NCBI GenBank assembly: GCA_958295665.1
Contig: OY282558.1
Location: forward strand, 334,711,106-334,775,105
Direction: 5' to 3'
DNA length: 64,000 nucleotides
Source of the DNA: Tipula vernalis
Lineage: Eukaryota > Arthropoda > Insecta > Diptera > Tipulidae
The position numbers were made by a program, and so were the translations under genes. Shown here piece by piece: positions 24,170 to 35,570 of this stretch; the stretch's first letter is position 1, and every line of letters begins with the position of its first letter. The notes under the pieces were generated by a model. The model saw only the letters and a program-made list of their open reading frames with translations, did no database searches and was not told the DNA's origin.

Positions 24170-24890
24170 GCTATCGCAAGGTCATCCATTCCCTCTTATA
24201 ATTAAGAGATGAATCACACAATTCAGACCACATAATCATACGCTATTTCAATATCCAGCAATACCGCCACCACAAACTTCTTTTCCTTTCGTACTTCTTA
24301 CCCAAGTTTTCCAGACATTCGTTTACAGAGTGATTACGTCGGAAACCAAAAGTGGTCTCTGACAATAAACTATTTCACTTCATAAACTTTTCAAACCCGC
24401 CTTTCATCATCCCATTTTCAGATTCGTGTCACGATTTCTTTTGGGAATTGGAACCACTCAGCATTCCTTCCATCTTTCCGGTATCTGAATACTCATCCAT
24501 ACCCTATTGAGAATTCGAAGCAAAGTTTCATTTGCTTCAATGCTCAACAGTCCAATCTTTCTATAATTTACTCTATTTATTCCTGGGGTCGTAGATTTTG
24601 CCATTTCTAAAACCCTCAGGAATAATGTACACACATTTCATTCCAATTATTACAAACTCTTTCAGGTCGTTACTATTACCTAAATTATTCTGAGCATCCG
24701 TCATCATTTGTAAGAATTGATGTCCCTTTTCGGGGTCATCCGTTACAGCATTTCTTTCATTTATCATTTTACCTCTCACTCGATTAAATTAATTCCATAC
24801 GTCTTTAGTTGTGGTTCTATCTGTCATTTCTGACACATAGTTCCGCCATCTTCTCCTTTTTGCTCTCCGGATAGCCTTTTCAATTTTCCA
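24170..24890 (-). pseudogene. LINE reverse transcriptase fragment
   Basis: On the minus strand, from 24890 downward, the translation passes through a WRNYVSEMTDRTTTKDVWN-like linker, a RGKMINERN segment (24773-24747) and an IPEGFRNGKIYDPRNK block near 24625-24580. It then runs through EANETLLRI..WMS-like words and a LLSETTFGFRRNHSVNECLE block near 24360-24310. That last block equals the 'L...QFGFR.G.ST.EC' reverse transcriptase motif of R1/LOA/jockey LINEs. Stops and shifts occur throughout, and the palm YxDD is missing. Confidence 0.65.
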
Positions 24891-25463
24891 TTTCCCCATT
24901 CATAATTTCCATAATTACAACAACACCTATTGATAAGTTTCTCATGACATACCTACTACAACTTCCACAGTTTTTTTCTATATAATTGTAAATGTGCTTG
25001 CTTTCATTTTGGCGCCACGAATACCTAAATAAACCTTTGCTAGGTAAACAATAGTCGATGTTAAGAAGGTTTAGGTAGACTGCGGCTGTGGAACTGGGAG
25101 GATTTCTATTGAATTATTATACCGATTGCATGTTTTAACTTTTCAAATTCCGTAAGTCCCTGTTAATTCTTATAGATGTTTTTCTTTTCAATTTTTGTGT
25201 GGTTTAACATCAGTAATTTTCCGTAAAATGTAATGACAAAATATTTAATTAGTTTTGCGTGCTTATATGTCAATTTGGAATAAATTACGATTTCTCGAAA
25301 ATCTCGACCCAAATTTCTCGATATTTCGATAGATAAAAAAGACGAAGATTTTCGACTAACTTCGGCTAGTTCGATTTAGAATTCTAATTTGAACTGCGCT
25401 AATGCATATACAAATAACTGAGCTACGTAGACGAAAAGGAATATAGAAATAAAAACAAAAAAA

Positions 25464-25570
25464 TCCGGAGCCGGAGTCGGTAATTCCACATGGCTCCGGT
25501 TCCGACTCGGGCTCCTTTAAAAATACGAAAATAAACATAAACTCCGCGGCTCCGACTCCATTAGCCCTAG
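25464..25570. repeat. Terminal piece of a GGAGTCGGAGCC-type element
   Basis: This GC-rich island in AT-rich surroundings consists of interleaved ggctccg and gagtcgg words in both orientations and ends ccgactccattagccctag. Such 'TAGGGCTAATGGAGTCGGAG' termini are, as I remember them, typical of hAT-like non-autonomous elements. No matching left end was found, so it is a fragment. Confidence 0.4.
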
Positions 25571-27200
25571 GAAAAACAGTTCAAATAAATTTGTCATTTC
25601 TTTTGGTTTGGGCGAAGTTGAATTATCTAAACACATAGTCGACAGGACAGTTTCATTCCCTTTTTGTCGTAGTAGCAATTAAACTCGTTCTCGATTTTGG
25701 TAAAGTTAATTTTGTCATCATGAGTGTTAGTGTTTCTCATACGTTTGTAAGCTTTAGATTTGTAATTTTTCAAGTTAATTATCTTAATAGTTAGTTTAAA
25801 TTTAGAATTAAATACGTCGAGATCAATAAAAAGTAATTCGAGTATTCCCGTTAAATAATTTTGCATTTTGCGCCTCACAGTGACAGAAACTAAATTCGGT
25901 TAATTTATCAGATTAGCTGGATTAGTGGAACTTTGTTGTAAAAGCGACATCATTTTGGTGCAAGAGAAATTTCAAATTAAGACCAATAGACCATCAAAAT
26001 TGTTGGTGTTACCCCCAGACAGTCTCGACGCTGTAGCGCAGTCACGCAATAGCGCAAAAGTTAAATTACATGAAAATACATGCGAATTGACAAAGTCGAC
26101 GGACGGAGCTCATTAGACCAAGTACTAAAATTAAATTATTTTCAATATTGCACGCAAGAACGGATTGAAGTGTCACTTTCTGATGTAAAAAAAATACAAA
26201 ATGAAATAATTCTTGGGAACTAAGGTTATCCAAATTAAAGTGAAGCCAATCACATGAAACGGTTTTATGTAGCTAAATTATTCGTTGTTAACTAGATTAG
26301 TGGATTTTATATTACGACGGAAAATTTAAATTGGTGATAAAAGGCGTTTAAAAAATAGGGTTTAGAGCCATCAAATTATGGATTTATGGAAATCAAAAAG
26401 GTTTAGTTCATGCTAGATAGTTTAAAATTATTTTAATGTCAAAAACGTGCGTCGAGATTGTCAGCAAAATTTTTATTTTTACAGTACTAAATTAATTTTT
26501 GCGTTTTGTGCGTAATTCCGTCTCCGTTCCGTCGAGATTGTCTCTACCTTTACTATTGTGTGTTTTAGACTCTTTTGTAAGACCAATGACAGCGAAGATT
26601 ACTTGTAGAATACGAAATGGGCCTTAACTAACACAAAGGTCTTAACTAATAGAAAAAAAAATGTGTGTAGCCTCTACGCGACAGCAGTGGTACTTTTTAA
26701 GCTGTAATAGCTAATGTTCCATAAAGAACAGATTAGACACAAACAAACTAGATAATCGCACATTATATATTATCTAGTTATTTTTCTCAATCTATCACTA
26801 CATGATCTTAGCAAAACAGGATTATCACAAGTTATAACTCGATATAAAATCTAGCTAATCTAGCTATAGAAACATGATAAACATGACATGCAAAAAATAG
26901 TGGAAGTATAAGAAGCATAGAATCAGGATAATTTACCAATATTGATATTAAATCAACACTTTAGCTTGAGGACGAAAGCGAACTTGTAATCGTGGATTGT
27001 TAGGTTTATATTTTAAAGTGAATTTTGGTTAGGACGAACAGTTTCTTCAAGAGAAATTCACTTAGTGAAGTGATAATTTACCTAAAGTAATGCAACCACG
27101 TCATTTGGAACTATTGCAGAAAATTGAAACAAGAAAGGAAGTAGGAGTAAAGAAAAGTTAAATTTTGGTTTAGTGCAAAATTATTTGTGCAGTATTATAT
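25571..27200. other. Unassigned DNA
   Basis: No family match. The word cgtcgagattgtc occurs near 26450 and again near 26530, and cagtctcgacg near 26020 is close to its complement. This hints at a short decayed repeat but is not enough to define an element. Confidence 0.35.
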
Positions 27201-27204
27201 TGAT

Positions 27205-27480
27205 AAATTTGTTTTAAAATTTGAATAAGACGTAGATCCCCCCTTAGCTTCTAAAACCTCTCTCAAACGACTTGTTTATGACCGCAATAGAAATTTCAAT
27301 CCAAGCATCTAAAATTGTTGTTCACGTAACATATTCGGACCTTCCTACCTCGTATGAAATTTTGCGTTTCAAATAACCACACAAATTTTCAATTACGTTT
27401 AAATACTGGCCAAAGCAATATATTTTGATCCACATTTAAAAATTTTGAAACAATTTTCCTCTTATGTATCGGGGAGTTGT
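27205..27480 (-). pseudogene. Tc1-like transposase C-terminal fragment
   Basis: The minus-strand translation ends EVLEAKGGSTSY at about 27250-27215, the usual 'V(I/L).AKGG.T.Y' terminus of Tc1-type transposases. Upstream, near 27400-27380, an IENLCGYLKRKI segment matches the 'NPIENLWG.LKR' block that carries the last catalytic glutamate. The frame shifts at least twice. The N-terminal two thirds are absent or beyond recognition. Confidence 0.6.
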
Positions 27481-28480
27481 CATGTACTTGAGAAGATCTT
27501 GTTTAAGGTTATCTCTGAACCATAAGCTCTTTGTTTTTCGATCCGATTGCTGGTATGGTAATATGACTTCCATGCTTGAAATTAAACAGATTAATTTGCA
27601 CCACAGCAAGTCACCTTCTTTTCGATTAAGGAAGATGCTTGCTGGATCGCATACAAATTTATATTTTAATCAGGAACCTTATCTCCTCGACGATTCTATT
27701 AGTGGACTAAACAATCCTAATGGTAGAATTTCTCGTAGGAATTCTCTCCATAGAACTAGAACTTGCATTTATATTTCGGTTCGGTTGATCTTTCAGCGGT
27801 TCTGATCACTATCGATCTGCCAAGTCTTGCTCTGAACTGATCATAGTCTCAGTTTATCTTCAATTTAATTCCACTTTTAATTGGTTGTGATGCCAATGCG
27901 TATCATACTCTTTGGAGTAGAACTAATATTAATAACAGGGGTTCCGCTCTGTAAAAATATATAGCTCATCTGAGCTAGATACACTCAATATAGGCTTTGA
28001 GCAATCAATCAATCATTTGTCAATTATATGCGGTGGGAAGTTATTGATATAAGCCTCTGTTCTTTGTCCTTTGTTGACTTAATTTTAAATTGGATGATAA
28101 CAAATGATATTCTCACTTCTGACCACAAGTGCATTTCTTATAACATCAACATTAAAAGGTAACCTCTTAAACTATATCATAATCGAAAATTAACCAATAG
28201 GGATTTATTCTCTCTAGAACCGATTTCCCTAATTCATCTTGTTATCGATATTCACTCGATTAAGGACATCGTGTAACAAGCTTCAAAGCTGACAAATGCA
28301 TTCTCGATGGCTTTTGAAAATTCGTGCCGAAAATACTAAATCTTAAATGCGATTGCGATTAGTTCCTTACAGTTCACAAGGAGTATGAAAAAAACTTCAG
28401 AAAACCGCATGGAAGAACCTCTCATGGAAGCGAACGAGTTACATCTTTCTGTTCATTTTCCTGACTGTGACATCGTTAAC
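27481..28480 (+). pseudogene. R1/LOA-type LINE endonuclease, decayed
   Basis: A KQINLHHSKSPSFRLRKML stretch at about 27585-27640 is the characteristic 'QINL.HSK.A...L' start of the ORF2 endonuclease. It is followed by a FNQEPYLLDD..GLNN..GRI segment (about 27665-27735) with the QEPW-type active-site motif and RTCIYISV (about 27760). In other frames come DANAYHTLWSRTNINNRGSAL-like words (about 27890-27945), a RWEVIDISLCSLSFVD block (about 28035) and an SDHKCISYNI block (about 28118), which holds the last conserved DH. Several frameshifts and stops. Confidence 0.75.
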
Positions 28481-28639
28481 TCTGATCTTGCTCACTCTCT
28501 AACCCCTAAGAACTAAAATGAAACTCCCGATTGGGATCTAGCGGTTCGGGTAATTATTATTTCGTTCGAAGTTCTGCCGCTCATCTACCGATGTTATCGT
28601 ATGCTTCCTTGGTATAGTGGCCAGTGGTTAAATTTGCGG

Positions 28640-29235
28640 ACGTCATAAATTTTTGGTCATCATTTGAACAAAACTGCTACAGAATCACATCGAATGCTTA
28701 TCGAAGCTTACGGTGAGCATGTTCTTGATAAATCACAATTGTATGAGTGGTTTAATAAATTTAAAAGTGGTGATTTTGACGTGAGAAACGAAGAACGTAG
28801 AAGACCACCAAGAAAGTTTGAGGACCGTCTCCATATGTTTAAATGCCATGGAAAAGATCCAAAACCTGGGAAAATGGGTTCCGCATAAACTGAATGAAAG
28901 ACAACAGGAAAATCGAAAAACCACTTGCAAAATGTTGCTCGCCAGATACAAAAGAAAGTAATTTCTCCATCAAATTGTGACTGGCGATGAAAAATGAATC
29001 TATTTTGAGAATCCAAAGCGCAAAAAGTCTTTGGTTGATCCAGGATAACCATCGACATCGACCGCAAGGCCAAATCACTTCGGACGGAAGACAATGCTCT
29101 GTATTTTGTGGGATCAGAATAGTGTGATTTATATTGAGCTGCTAAAACCTGGTGGAACCGTAAATACTAAACGCTAGCAACAACAAATAATCAACGCGTG
29201 AAAAACGATCAGAATATGATAAAAGGCAACACAAA
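28640..29235 (+). pseudogene. mariner transposase pseudogene (mauritiana/Mos1-like)
   Basis: The plus strand from about 28664 encodes a helix-turn-helix segment, AYGEHVLDKSQLYEWFNKFK followed by SGDFDVRNEER, typical of mariner. It then continues through a KWVPHKL-like block, an IVTGDEKW-like segment (about 28980, the first catalytic Asp region), a VDPG.PSTST-like segment, a FGRKTMLCI-like block and an LLKPG.TVN segment near 29140. The last catalytic residues are gone and several in-frame stops occur. No terminal repeats are confirmed. Confidence 0.75.
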
Positions 29236-29926
29236 GTGAGTTTGCTTCACTTTTTGCTTGTGGTTATTTTTTTGCAACTACAAAACACATAAACACACAT
29301 AACCAAAACTTAAAAATTAAAAATATCATAATTACAAATAAATAAATTTCTGCGAAAAAATGAATTAAATTACCGCGGAGTTAATTCAGTTTTAAAATGA
29401 TGTCACGGAATTAAACCATATTAAAAATAAATTAATTTCGTTGCGAAAATGTCGTTTTTAATGTCGGTACGTCACACTTTTTTTTACGAGGCATTTAAGT
29501 GATAACTTTTTACATAAATATCACACTACTACTATTTTAAATAAGTTATATGCTTTCTAGTAATCGATCGTACTCGTAGTAAAATACATAAACAATCTTG
29601 CTCAAGTCAGTCGAGTTTTTAAAACAAAAAAAAATATTTTTAAATTAGTTTTGCATTGTAAGTTACATGTGATTTAACTAAAAAATTACATCTCATCGCA
29701 AGGGAATAACATCTCTCTCGTGTATATACATAAGTACCAGAAATTTGAACCGATTTCAACCGATTCAATATTTTTTATGCTTATCGTCGCAAATACAAAG
29801 AAAATAACTGACATCACCCCAAAATGAAGGAATTGTACTACTCAAGCAATTCAAGCCTAATTAAAAATATCTAGCAAAGCAAGCGGAAAAACAAAAATTG
29901 AAAATACATATTTTGTAAGGTCATAG

Positions 29927-30270
29927 CACAGATAAGCATAGACAGATGTGGATCTTGTATGGGCCATATTTACATTCCAAATTCAAATCCAATCTGTTTA
30001 GGCCAGTGTATATACATACTATAATTTACATTTCTATCCCTTTTTATCCTTTTTACCCATGACTATTTTTATTACATCAAAACAAATACAAAGCATTCCG
30101 TTTTTGGGTTTCGTTTGTATACATTTGTTTTGGTGTAATAAAAATAATCATGGGTAAAAAGGATAAAAAGGGATAGAAATGTAAATTATATATACATTGG
30201 AATTTGGTATTGAAATTTGGAATGTAAATATGGCCCATACAAGATCCACATCTGTCTATTCTTATCTGTG
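29927..30270. mobile_element. Near-perfect 344-bp palindromic MITE
   Basis: The left arm starts cacagataagcatagacaga and the right arm ends with its near complement finishing cttatctgtg. The arms continue through tcttgtatgggccatattta, atagaaatgtaaatta and gtgtaataaaaat to a short loop near 30105. A 7-base duplication, gtcatag, flanks it (29920-29926 and 30271-30277). Arms are about 160 bases with few mismatches. There is no coding sequence. A read-through transcript would fold into a long hairpin. Confidence 0.8.
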
Positions 30271-30354
30271 GTCATAGTGTAAAAATTTAAAAAGAGATGT
30301 TGTAACTGACAATTGTAAAAGATGCACCTTTTTGTTTTTATTAAACGTCATCAT

Positions 30355-30685
30355 ACCGAGCAAACGGCGCAGTGGTTAAAGCTGCGGCGGTTGGATCGGG
30401 AGGTACCGGGTTCGAATCCCTATAGGGGCGGGATGCAAAAGGGATTTTTCATCATCTGATTACGATCGATGATGAAGATGAACACATCTATGACCCCCTG
30501 TTGAGAGTGCAGAATCCATGGGCCGACCCACCTTTCATGTCAGGACTACAGGTTGGCATGAAGCAATGCAATGTGCAGGTGGTTTTCAAAGACGGACCTG
30601 TAGCCGCCCGTCCTCGATTTGGCTACTCCAGGCGTAAAGTAGGACGGTAAAAAATAAATCAAGAAACAACAACAACAACAACAAC
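30355..30685 (+). mobile_element. tRNA-derived SINE, copy 1
   Basis: The head carries an RNA polymerase III A box (ggcgcagtggttaaagc) and an exact B box (gggttcgaatccc, about 30409-30421), followed by a non-tRNA body and a caa-repeat tail (about 30661-30685). Flanking imperfect target duplications are aacgtcatcat (30344-30354) and aacgtcaacat (30686-30696). The same unit recurs at 56542-56899, about 90 percent alike over the head by eye, and as a fragment near 42385. Confidence 0.85.
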
Positions 30686-30696
30686 AACGTCAACAT

Positions 30697-33573
30697 TATA
30701 TAATTTGATTGTGTTTTAGAATTTAGTTGGTAAGTAACTAAATTATAATTAGGTTTAATAAAATAAAGCAACATTATTACGAAGTATAGTAAAAAAATGA
30801 GAAACAGAGTTTCTTCGACATTCATGAAATCATTTTTCTTTCCGTGATGAAATAATCTGCATTCGGAACATTTCTTCCAAATCGCTTAGCTTATTTTCGA
30901 AATACCCGTTGTGTTATACAAATTACAATATTTTGTACCATTTATAATTGCGAGACAGTTTAAAAGGACAAAACCACAAAGATAACATGTTTCATAAATT
31001 ATATCTGTATTATTTATGTTTAAAAAGCGATAAATAAAATTGTACGTGAAACACGTTAATTATGTAATAGAATTATCTGAAATATATAAATATTATTAAA
31101 ATACTGGTTGAGATTTTCAGTTGTAACACTCGTTTTTGAAATGATTTTCTTGTTACTTTATTAAGTGTGTAATAAATATAAACTAAAAATTGGTGTGTGA
31201 ATGTTTGTACCTATGTATGTACATTATTTTTTTTTTACAAATAATTGCATTTTTTTATTTATTAAATAAATCGTTTATATTATAGTTTACGAGAATAAGA
31301 TATCTAAAATTCATTTCATTGTTGGCTTTGGTCTTTTCTGTTGACTGCCGTTTTGTTTATTTATTTACTTGTTTTGTTATTTTATTGGAGTTTTCCTAAA
31401 TGTTAAACGTATAACACATTATATATGGATTATATTAATCGAATGTGACATGAAACTCAATTTATTAGAATATTTTTTAGTTGGATATTTAACATTTTAT
31501 TTTGTATTATGTACTCATATGAAAATTGTGATGAGAATAATTTTATGAGGAATGAATGTAATATACGACGAGTACCAATACAGTTATTTGCTATGGTATT
31601 GTATGTCGATTGTCAAATATCTCAACTTATTTATATAAATACATTTTATATATAATGCATTATTATATTTTTTTGTTTTGTATCATTAGCATATTTGACG
31701 AAATCAAGTGATCTCATTTTATGCACGAAATATAAATTTTAAATGGTTTGGTTGTTGGATTTTTTTAACATATAGAAAGAATGATTATGTTTCATTAATG
31801 TATGTATATTACAATATTATTGAAACATATTCTCATAGATTTTTTGTTTACATTCTATTATATTTGGATCGATGGAAAAAATGCAAATCCGAGACTTATC
31901 CAAAAGTTTTTTATAAACCGTGTTGATCTAAACTGAAATAGTTTATTCACTAATTGCTACTAGTTGCTACTAATGCTACAAAGATAAACGTATCGTAAGT
32001 AGGTGCTTCTCTATTAACTGGCTGCCCTTACAACGACCCATTAATAAATGATTCAATATATAAAACGTTGTTGATTAATCCAAGTCAAAGGGATCGAAGT
32101 CAAAAATTTGAAAACAAAAAAAATCAAAGGTACTTTACCTAAAAAAACTACAAAAATTATCCCCCAAATCATGCATCGTGTTAACAGAAAATTGGATTCA
32201 CGCAGGGACTCTTACGCGGTTGTTGCCGGCTATGCGTCAGGGTTATGGGCGTGGGGATTTAAGAGTATGCGTGGATCAGGTTTAACCGCGGGAAAGGATG
32301 ATTCTGAATACCTGCCCTAATTCATTCAATCAGTTTGAAACTTAGTATCGCATTATTTCATATTTTACTGGAATGAGAAGGGGGAAAAATGCACCTTTTC
32401 AAATTTTATGAACAATCTAAATTATTCAAAGTGTATTTCAGAACCATGGAAAAAAACAAAGAAATAATTTTGGCGAACAATCGACTTAAAGAAACTTAAA
32501 TAACCTAGCTAAGCTTAATATTATCCGCCACCAGAATTTACAGTCGAATTATAATTGTTATAAGAAAATTAATAAAATTATGAGCAAAAAAAAACTTCTC
32601 TGTAGTTGCGCCTGTGATGATCTTGTTGATGGTGCGGATTATTGCCAAGTCGAGGAGCGCGCGCGCGCACAAAATTTTGTATAAATTATAATGATTCGCT
32701 ATATTAAAGTGATCACTGGTTAACCATCTGTTAAAAATTTTTCTTTTTTAATTTAAGTTTTAATGCTTGATTGTAATTATTATTATGTATTTATGTATAG
32801 TATATTTTCCAAAAAAAAAATTCACTTTCACAAAGTTCACATTTTCAGAATTTTCCCGAGTTTTCATTTCTGGTTTTTTTTTACACTGTGTTTATTTTCG
32901 TTTGTCGTTTCTTTGTCTTTTTAAAATTTCACTATCACTTGCTAATTGTTTTTTTTTATAAATTTCACGAATTTTCTGGCTTGTTGTATTTTTTGTCTTT
33001 TTTTTATTAATCACAAAACTTAGTTTTAGTTTTAATTTAAATTAATCATAATACAAAAAAAAATAATATTGGCACGCAATTATTTCTTTTTTTTTTTTGC
33101 AGCAATTTTCATAACCAAATTTCAAAACGTAACTCTTTAATATTAAAAAAAGACTACACTTTTAATTTAAATTTCTTTGAAAAAGACTTTTCTTTCTTTT
33201 TACTTCTCAGAAAAAAAAAAAAAAATCGTTTTCGAATATAAACCAAACCAATGATCTGTTGATCTCCAAAACTTATATTCAACTCCCCGAAAAATCATCA
33301 CCGGCCCGCTTATATATTTTTTTTTCGACCCCACCAAAAAACATAGTTTCCCGCGTTCTATTTTTATTGGTTGATTTTTCTGCTAAAATTCGTAGTTTCC
33401 AGATCACAACAACAACATCAGCGCGCAGCATCTATTCGCAAACCATTAAACCATCCGTTTGTGCTTTTCATTATTGGTCTGCCTTATCTATTTATTAACA
33501 AAATGCAGATTAAAGCTTAAATGCAAATGTTTGCATTAGTCATTTAGGCGAAATACACCACAGACAAAAATAT
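30697..33573. other. Unassigned, very AT-rich with homopolymer runs
   Basis: No recognised gene. Long T and A runs dominate 32740-33230. A short GC-richer island at about 32190-32300 (tatgcgtcagggttatgggc nearby) has an open frame without a family match. A gcgcgcgcgc run lies near 32657-32669. The segment 33255-33500 is open in one frame but shows no motif. Confidence 0.4.
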
Positions 33574-33658
33574 TGTAACGGCGCAGTTATACGCTGTTAC
33601 AAATCGTGGGGACGTCTTCAGACCCTGAGAGTGTCTCTTTAGGGTGCAATACATTACA
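33574..33658 (-). mobile_element. Presumed 3' LTR remnant of the gypsy element
   Basis: Read on the minus strand, a purine tract (aaggaaatggaggagg, about 33675-33660) follows the end of pol and is directly followed by TGTAATG...GCCGTTACA. These are the TG...CA limits of an LTR. At 85 bases it is far shorter than a usual LTR, so it is probably internally deleted, or its far boundary is misjudged. No second copy was found at the other end of the element. Confidence 0.35.
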
Positions 33659-33659
33659 T

Positions 33660-34007
33660 GCCTCCTCCATTTCCTTAAAGTGCTTCAACCAATCGTCAAG
33701 GACGAATATCTTTCAGATGATACGTTTCTAATATTTTCCCAGCTATTCCGAACTTTATATGCTATATTTCCCACTTTTTCTTCGATAATCGCTGGTATTC
33801 GATAATAGCGGCATCACTCTGATCAAACGAACGGACAAACATTGATTGTCCCGTAACAAGTTCACGATTGCGGCTGCGTAAATTGTAGTATTGATCCGAT
33901 TTATTGTGTGCAATAGTGAGGTGGTGTTTAATTTTATCTCTTACTAGGTTAAGCCTATCAGATTTGGAGACAACACCTATATCGTTATTATGACCCAAGC
34001 AATGTCC
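33660..34007 (-). pseudogene. Ty3/gypsy integrase C-terminal part
   Basis: The minus-strand frame at 34022-33762 contains a basic, polar region (HKSDQYYNLRSR) followed by a QSMFVR..DQSDA stretch. This matches the 'YN.R.R....G..V..R' chromodomain-adjacent tail of gypsy-type integrases. The end of pol (YHLKDIRP, about 33705-33680 in a shifted frame) follows. It is cut off from the integrase core by the transposon at 34010-35568. Confidence 0.65.
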
Positions 34008-34300
34008 TACAGCCTTGGCCAAAAATATAAAGCACCCCTATCTATTAGCATTATATATTAATATTATGTCTTTCTAAACAATGGGTGTTAACGAACGAGT
34101 CATCCCACCGAATGCGACCCTTAATTATTGAAAATCACCAATTTTTGTTTTGTTTTAGGTTCTTAACAAGAAGTTGTAGCGTCGTAAAATTTTTTTATTT
34201 TAGTTTTGTATTTGATCGTGTGCAGTCTTCACATAAAGTGTTTTAAATCAAAAAGAGTTTTCGTAAGTTTTTTGAGAAAAAAAGTGTGTTTGTGATAATT

Positions 34301-35453
34301 ATGCCTAAAGCGTGCCAACTCAGTGAAGGAATAAGGGCACAAATTGTGTTGTTGGATTCCCAGGGTGTAAGCCAAATTAAAATATCCCAAAAATTAAAAT
34401 GCTCTCGTGGAGCAGTTCAATCTACATTGAAAAGGGTTAAAGAGACCGGGGACTATGCCTATAAACTACGCTCAGGCAGAAATCGTATCACTTCGGTAAG
34501 AGACGATCGACAAATTGTGCGAAAATCTCTCAAAAACCGAAGAAAAACATCTACTGAGATAGCTGCAGAGCATTAAACAGAACAAGAAGTTCACATTTCG
34601 GCACGGACAGTTAGAAGAAGGCTCCTGCAAGCTGGATTGAAAGGTTGTAAAGCAAGAAAAAAACCTTTGCTCTCACTTACCAACATAAAAGTCGCTTGAG
34701 ATGGGCTCGAGAACACAAACATTGGAATGACGTGGATTGGGCGAGAGTTGTTTGGTCAGATGAATCTACTTTTGAGGTAAATATAAAAAATAAATATTAA
34801 AAAATAATTAATCAAAAAAAAAATAAAAAATTGTGCTATGTATTTTAAAAGAATTAATAGAGAAATTTATGTTAAATTTGATGGAATTCTTATAGATTTT
34901 TGGAACTCCTGGCGCAACCATCGTAAGAAGAAGAGTCGGGGAAGCATACAATCCTGATTGTATAGTGCCTACCGTAAAGCATGGAGGGGGTAAACTGATG
35001 GTGTGGGGTTGTTTGGCATCATCAGGGGTGGGAAAACTGTTGTTTTGTGAGGGTCCGATGAACAGTACCAACTATGTTACCGTCCTCGAGGCTGCATTGA
35101 ATGCCTCAATTCGGCAAATCTTTGGGGAAACGGATAGTTCTTCGATAATTTATCAACAGGATAATGCCCCCTGCCATACTTCCCGCGTTACGATGAGTTG
35201 GTTTCGAAAAAAACAAATTCGAGTCATGGACTGGCCCGCCCAGTCACCAGACCTAAATCCCATTGAAAATTTGTGGTCAATTTTAAAAAAAAAAATCAAG
35301 GATCGCAGTATGATTTCAAAGGAAGACCTCAAACGTGCGCTGACAGAGGAATGGAAAAATATATCGAGAAATACCTGCGAAAAATTAGTACGGTCGATGA
35401 ATAAAAGAGTCCTGGCTGTCATCAAAGCCAAAGGAGGACCTACAAAATACTAA
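34301..35453 (+). pseudogene. Tc1-like DD34E transposase, nearly intact, with intron
   Basis: The start is taken as the ATG at 34301 (MPKACQLSEGIRAQ). Exon 1 holds the paired helix-turn-helix DNA-binding region (SQIKISQKLKCSRGAVQSTL) and the first catalytic Asp in WSDEST. Exon 2 holds GGGKLMVWGC, the second Asp in YQQDNAPCH and, 34 residues later, the Glu in DLNPIENLW. It ends KAKGGPTKY, the usual Tc1 terminus. Total length of about 343 residues is normal for the family. Two lesions are seen: a TAA at 34574-34576 and a one-base frameshift near 34690. A probable GT-AG intron interrupts the gene at 34777-34895. Confidence 0.92.
34777..34895 (+). other. Probable 119-bp GT-AG intron in the Tc1 transposase
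   Basis: Exon 1 ends TTTGAG after the catalytic SDEST motif, followed by a gtaaat donor; the acceptor reads ttcttatag before ATTTTTGGA. Removing it joins two conserved Tc1 blocks in phase 0. The insert is almost pure A and T and has in-frame stops, as a short insect intron would. Confidence 0.7.
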
Positions 35454-35570
35454 AATTAATAAAATATAAAAAGAATTTCCTAAAAATATTGAGTTTTAAT
35501 TTTTGTCTTCATTCGTTTTGTAGATACTGCAATTTGGGAGGGGTGCTTTATAATTTTGGCCAAGGCTGTA

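Larger units (their letters stand above)
34010..35568. mobile_element. Tc1-like transposon, 1559 bp, nested in gypsy
   Basis: The terminal inverted repeats begin cagccttggccaaaaatata at the left (34010-34038) and end tataattttggccaaggctg at the right (35540-35568), with one mismatch in 29. Each is bordered by a TA (34008-34009, 35569-35570). The single gene inside lies on the plus strand. The insertion point is inside the integrase of a minus-strand gypsy element, so this transposon arrived later. Confidence 0.95.

Noticed and set aside
28708..29094. Minus-strand 128-codon frame across the mariner remnant
   Set aside because: It is antisense to clearly recognisable transposase sequence on the plus strand.
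30355..30430. A true tRNA gene
   Set aside because: A and B boxes are present, but the acceptor stem cannot be formed, the same sequence recurs at 56542 with body and tail, and target duplications flank both, so it is a SINE.
32108..32320. Open frame of 70 codons over a GC-richer island
   Set aside because: No family resemblance and no ATG at the reported start; may be a scrap of a decayed element.
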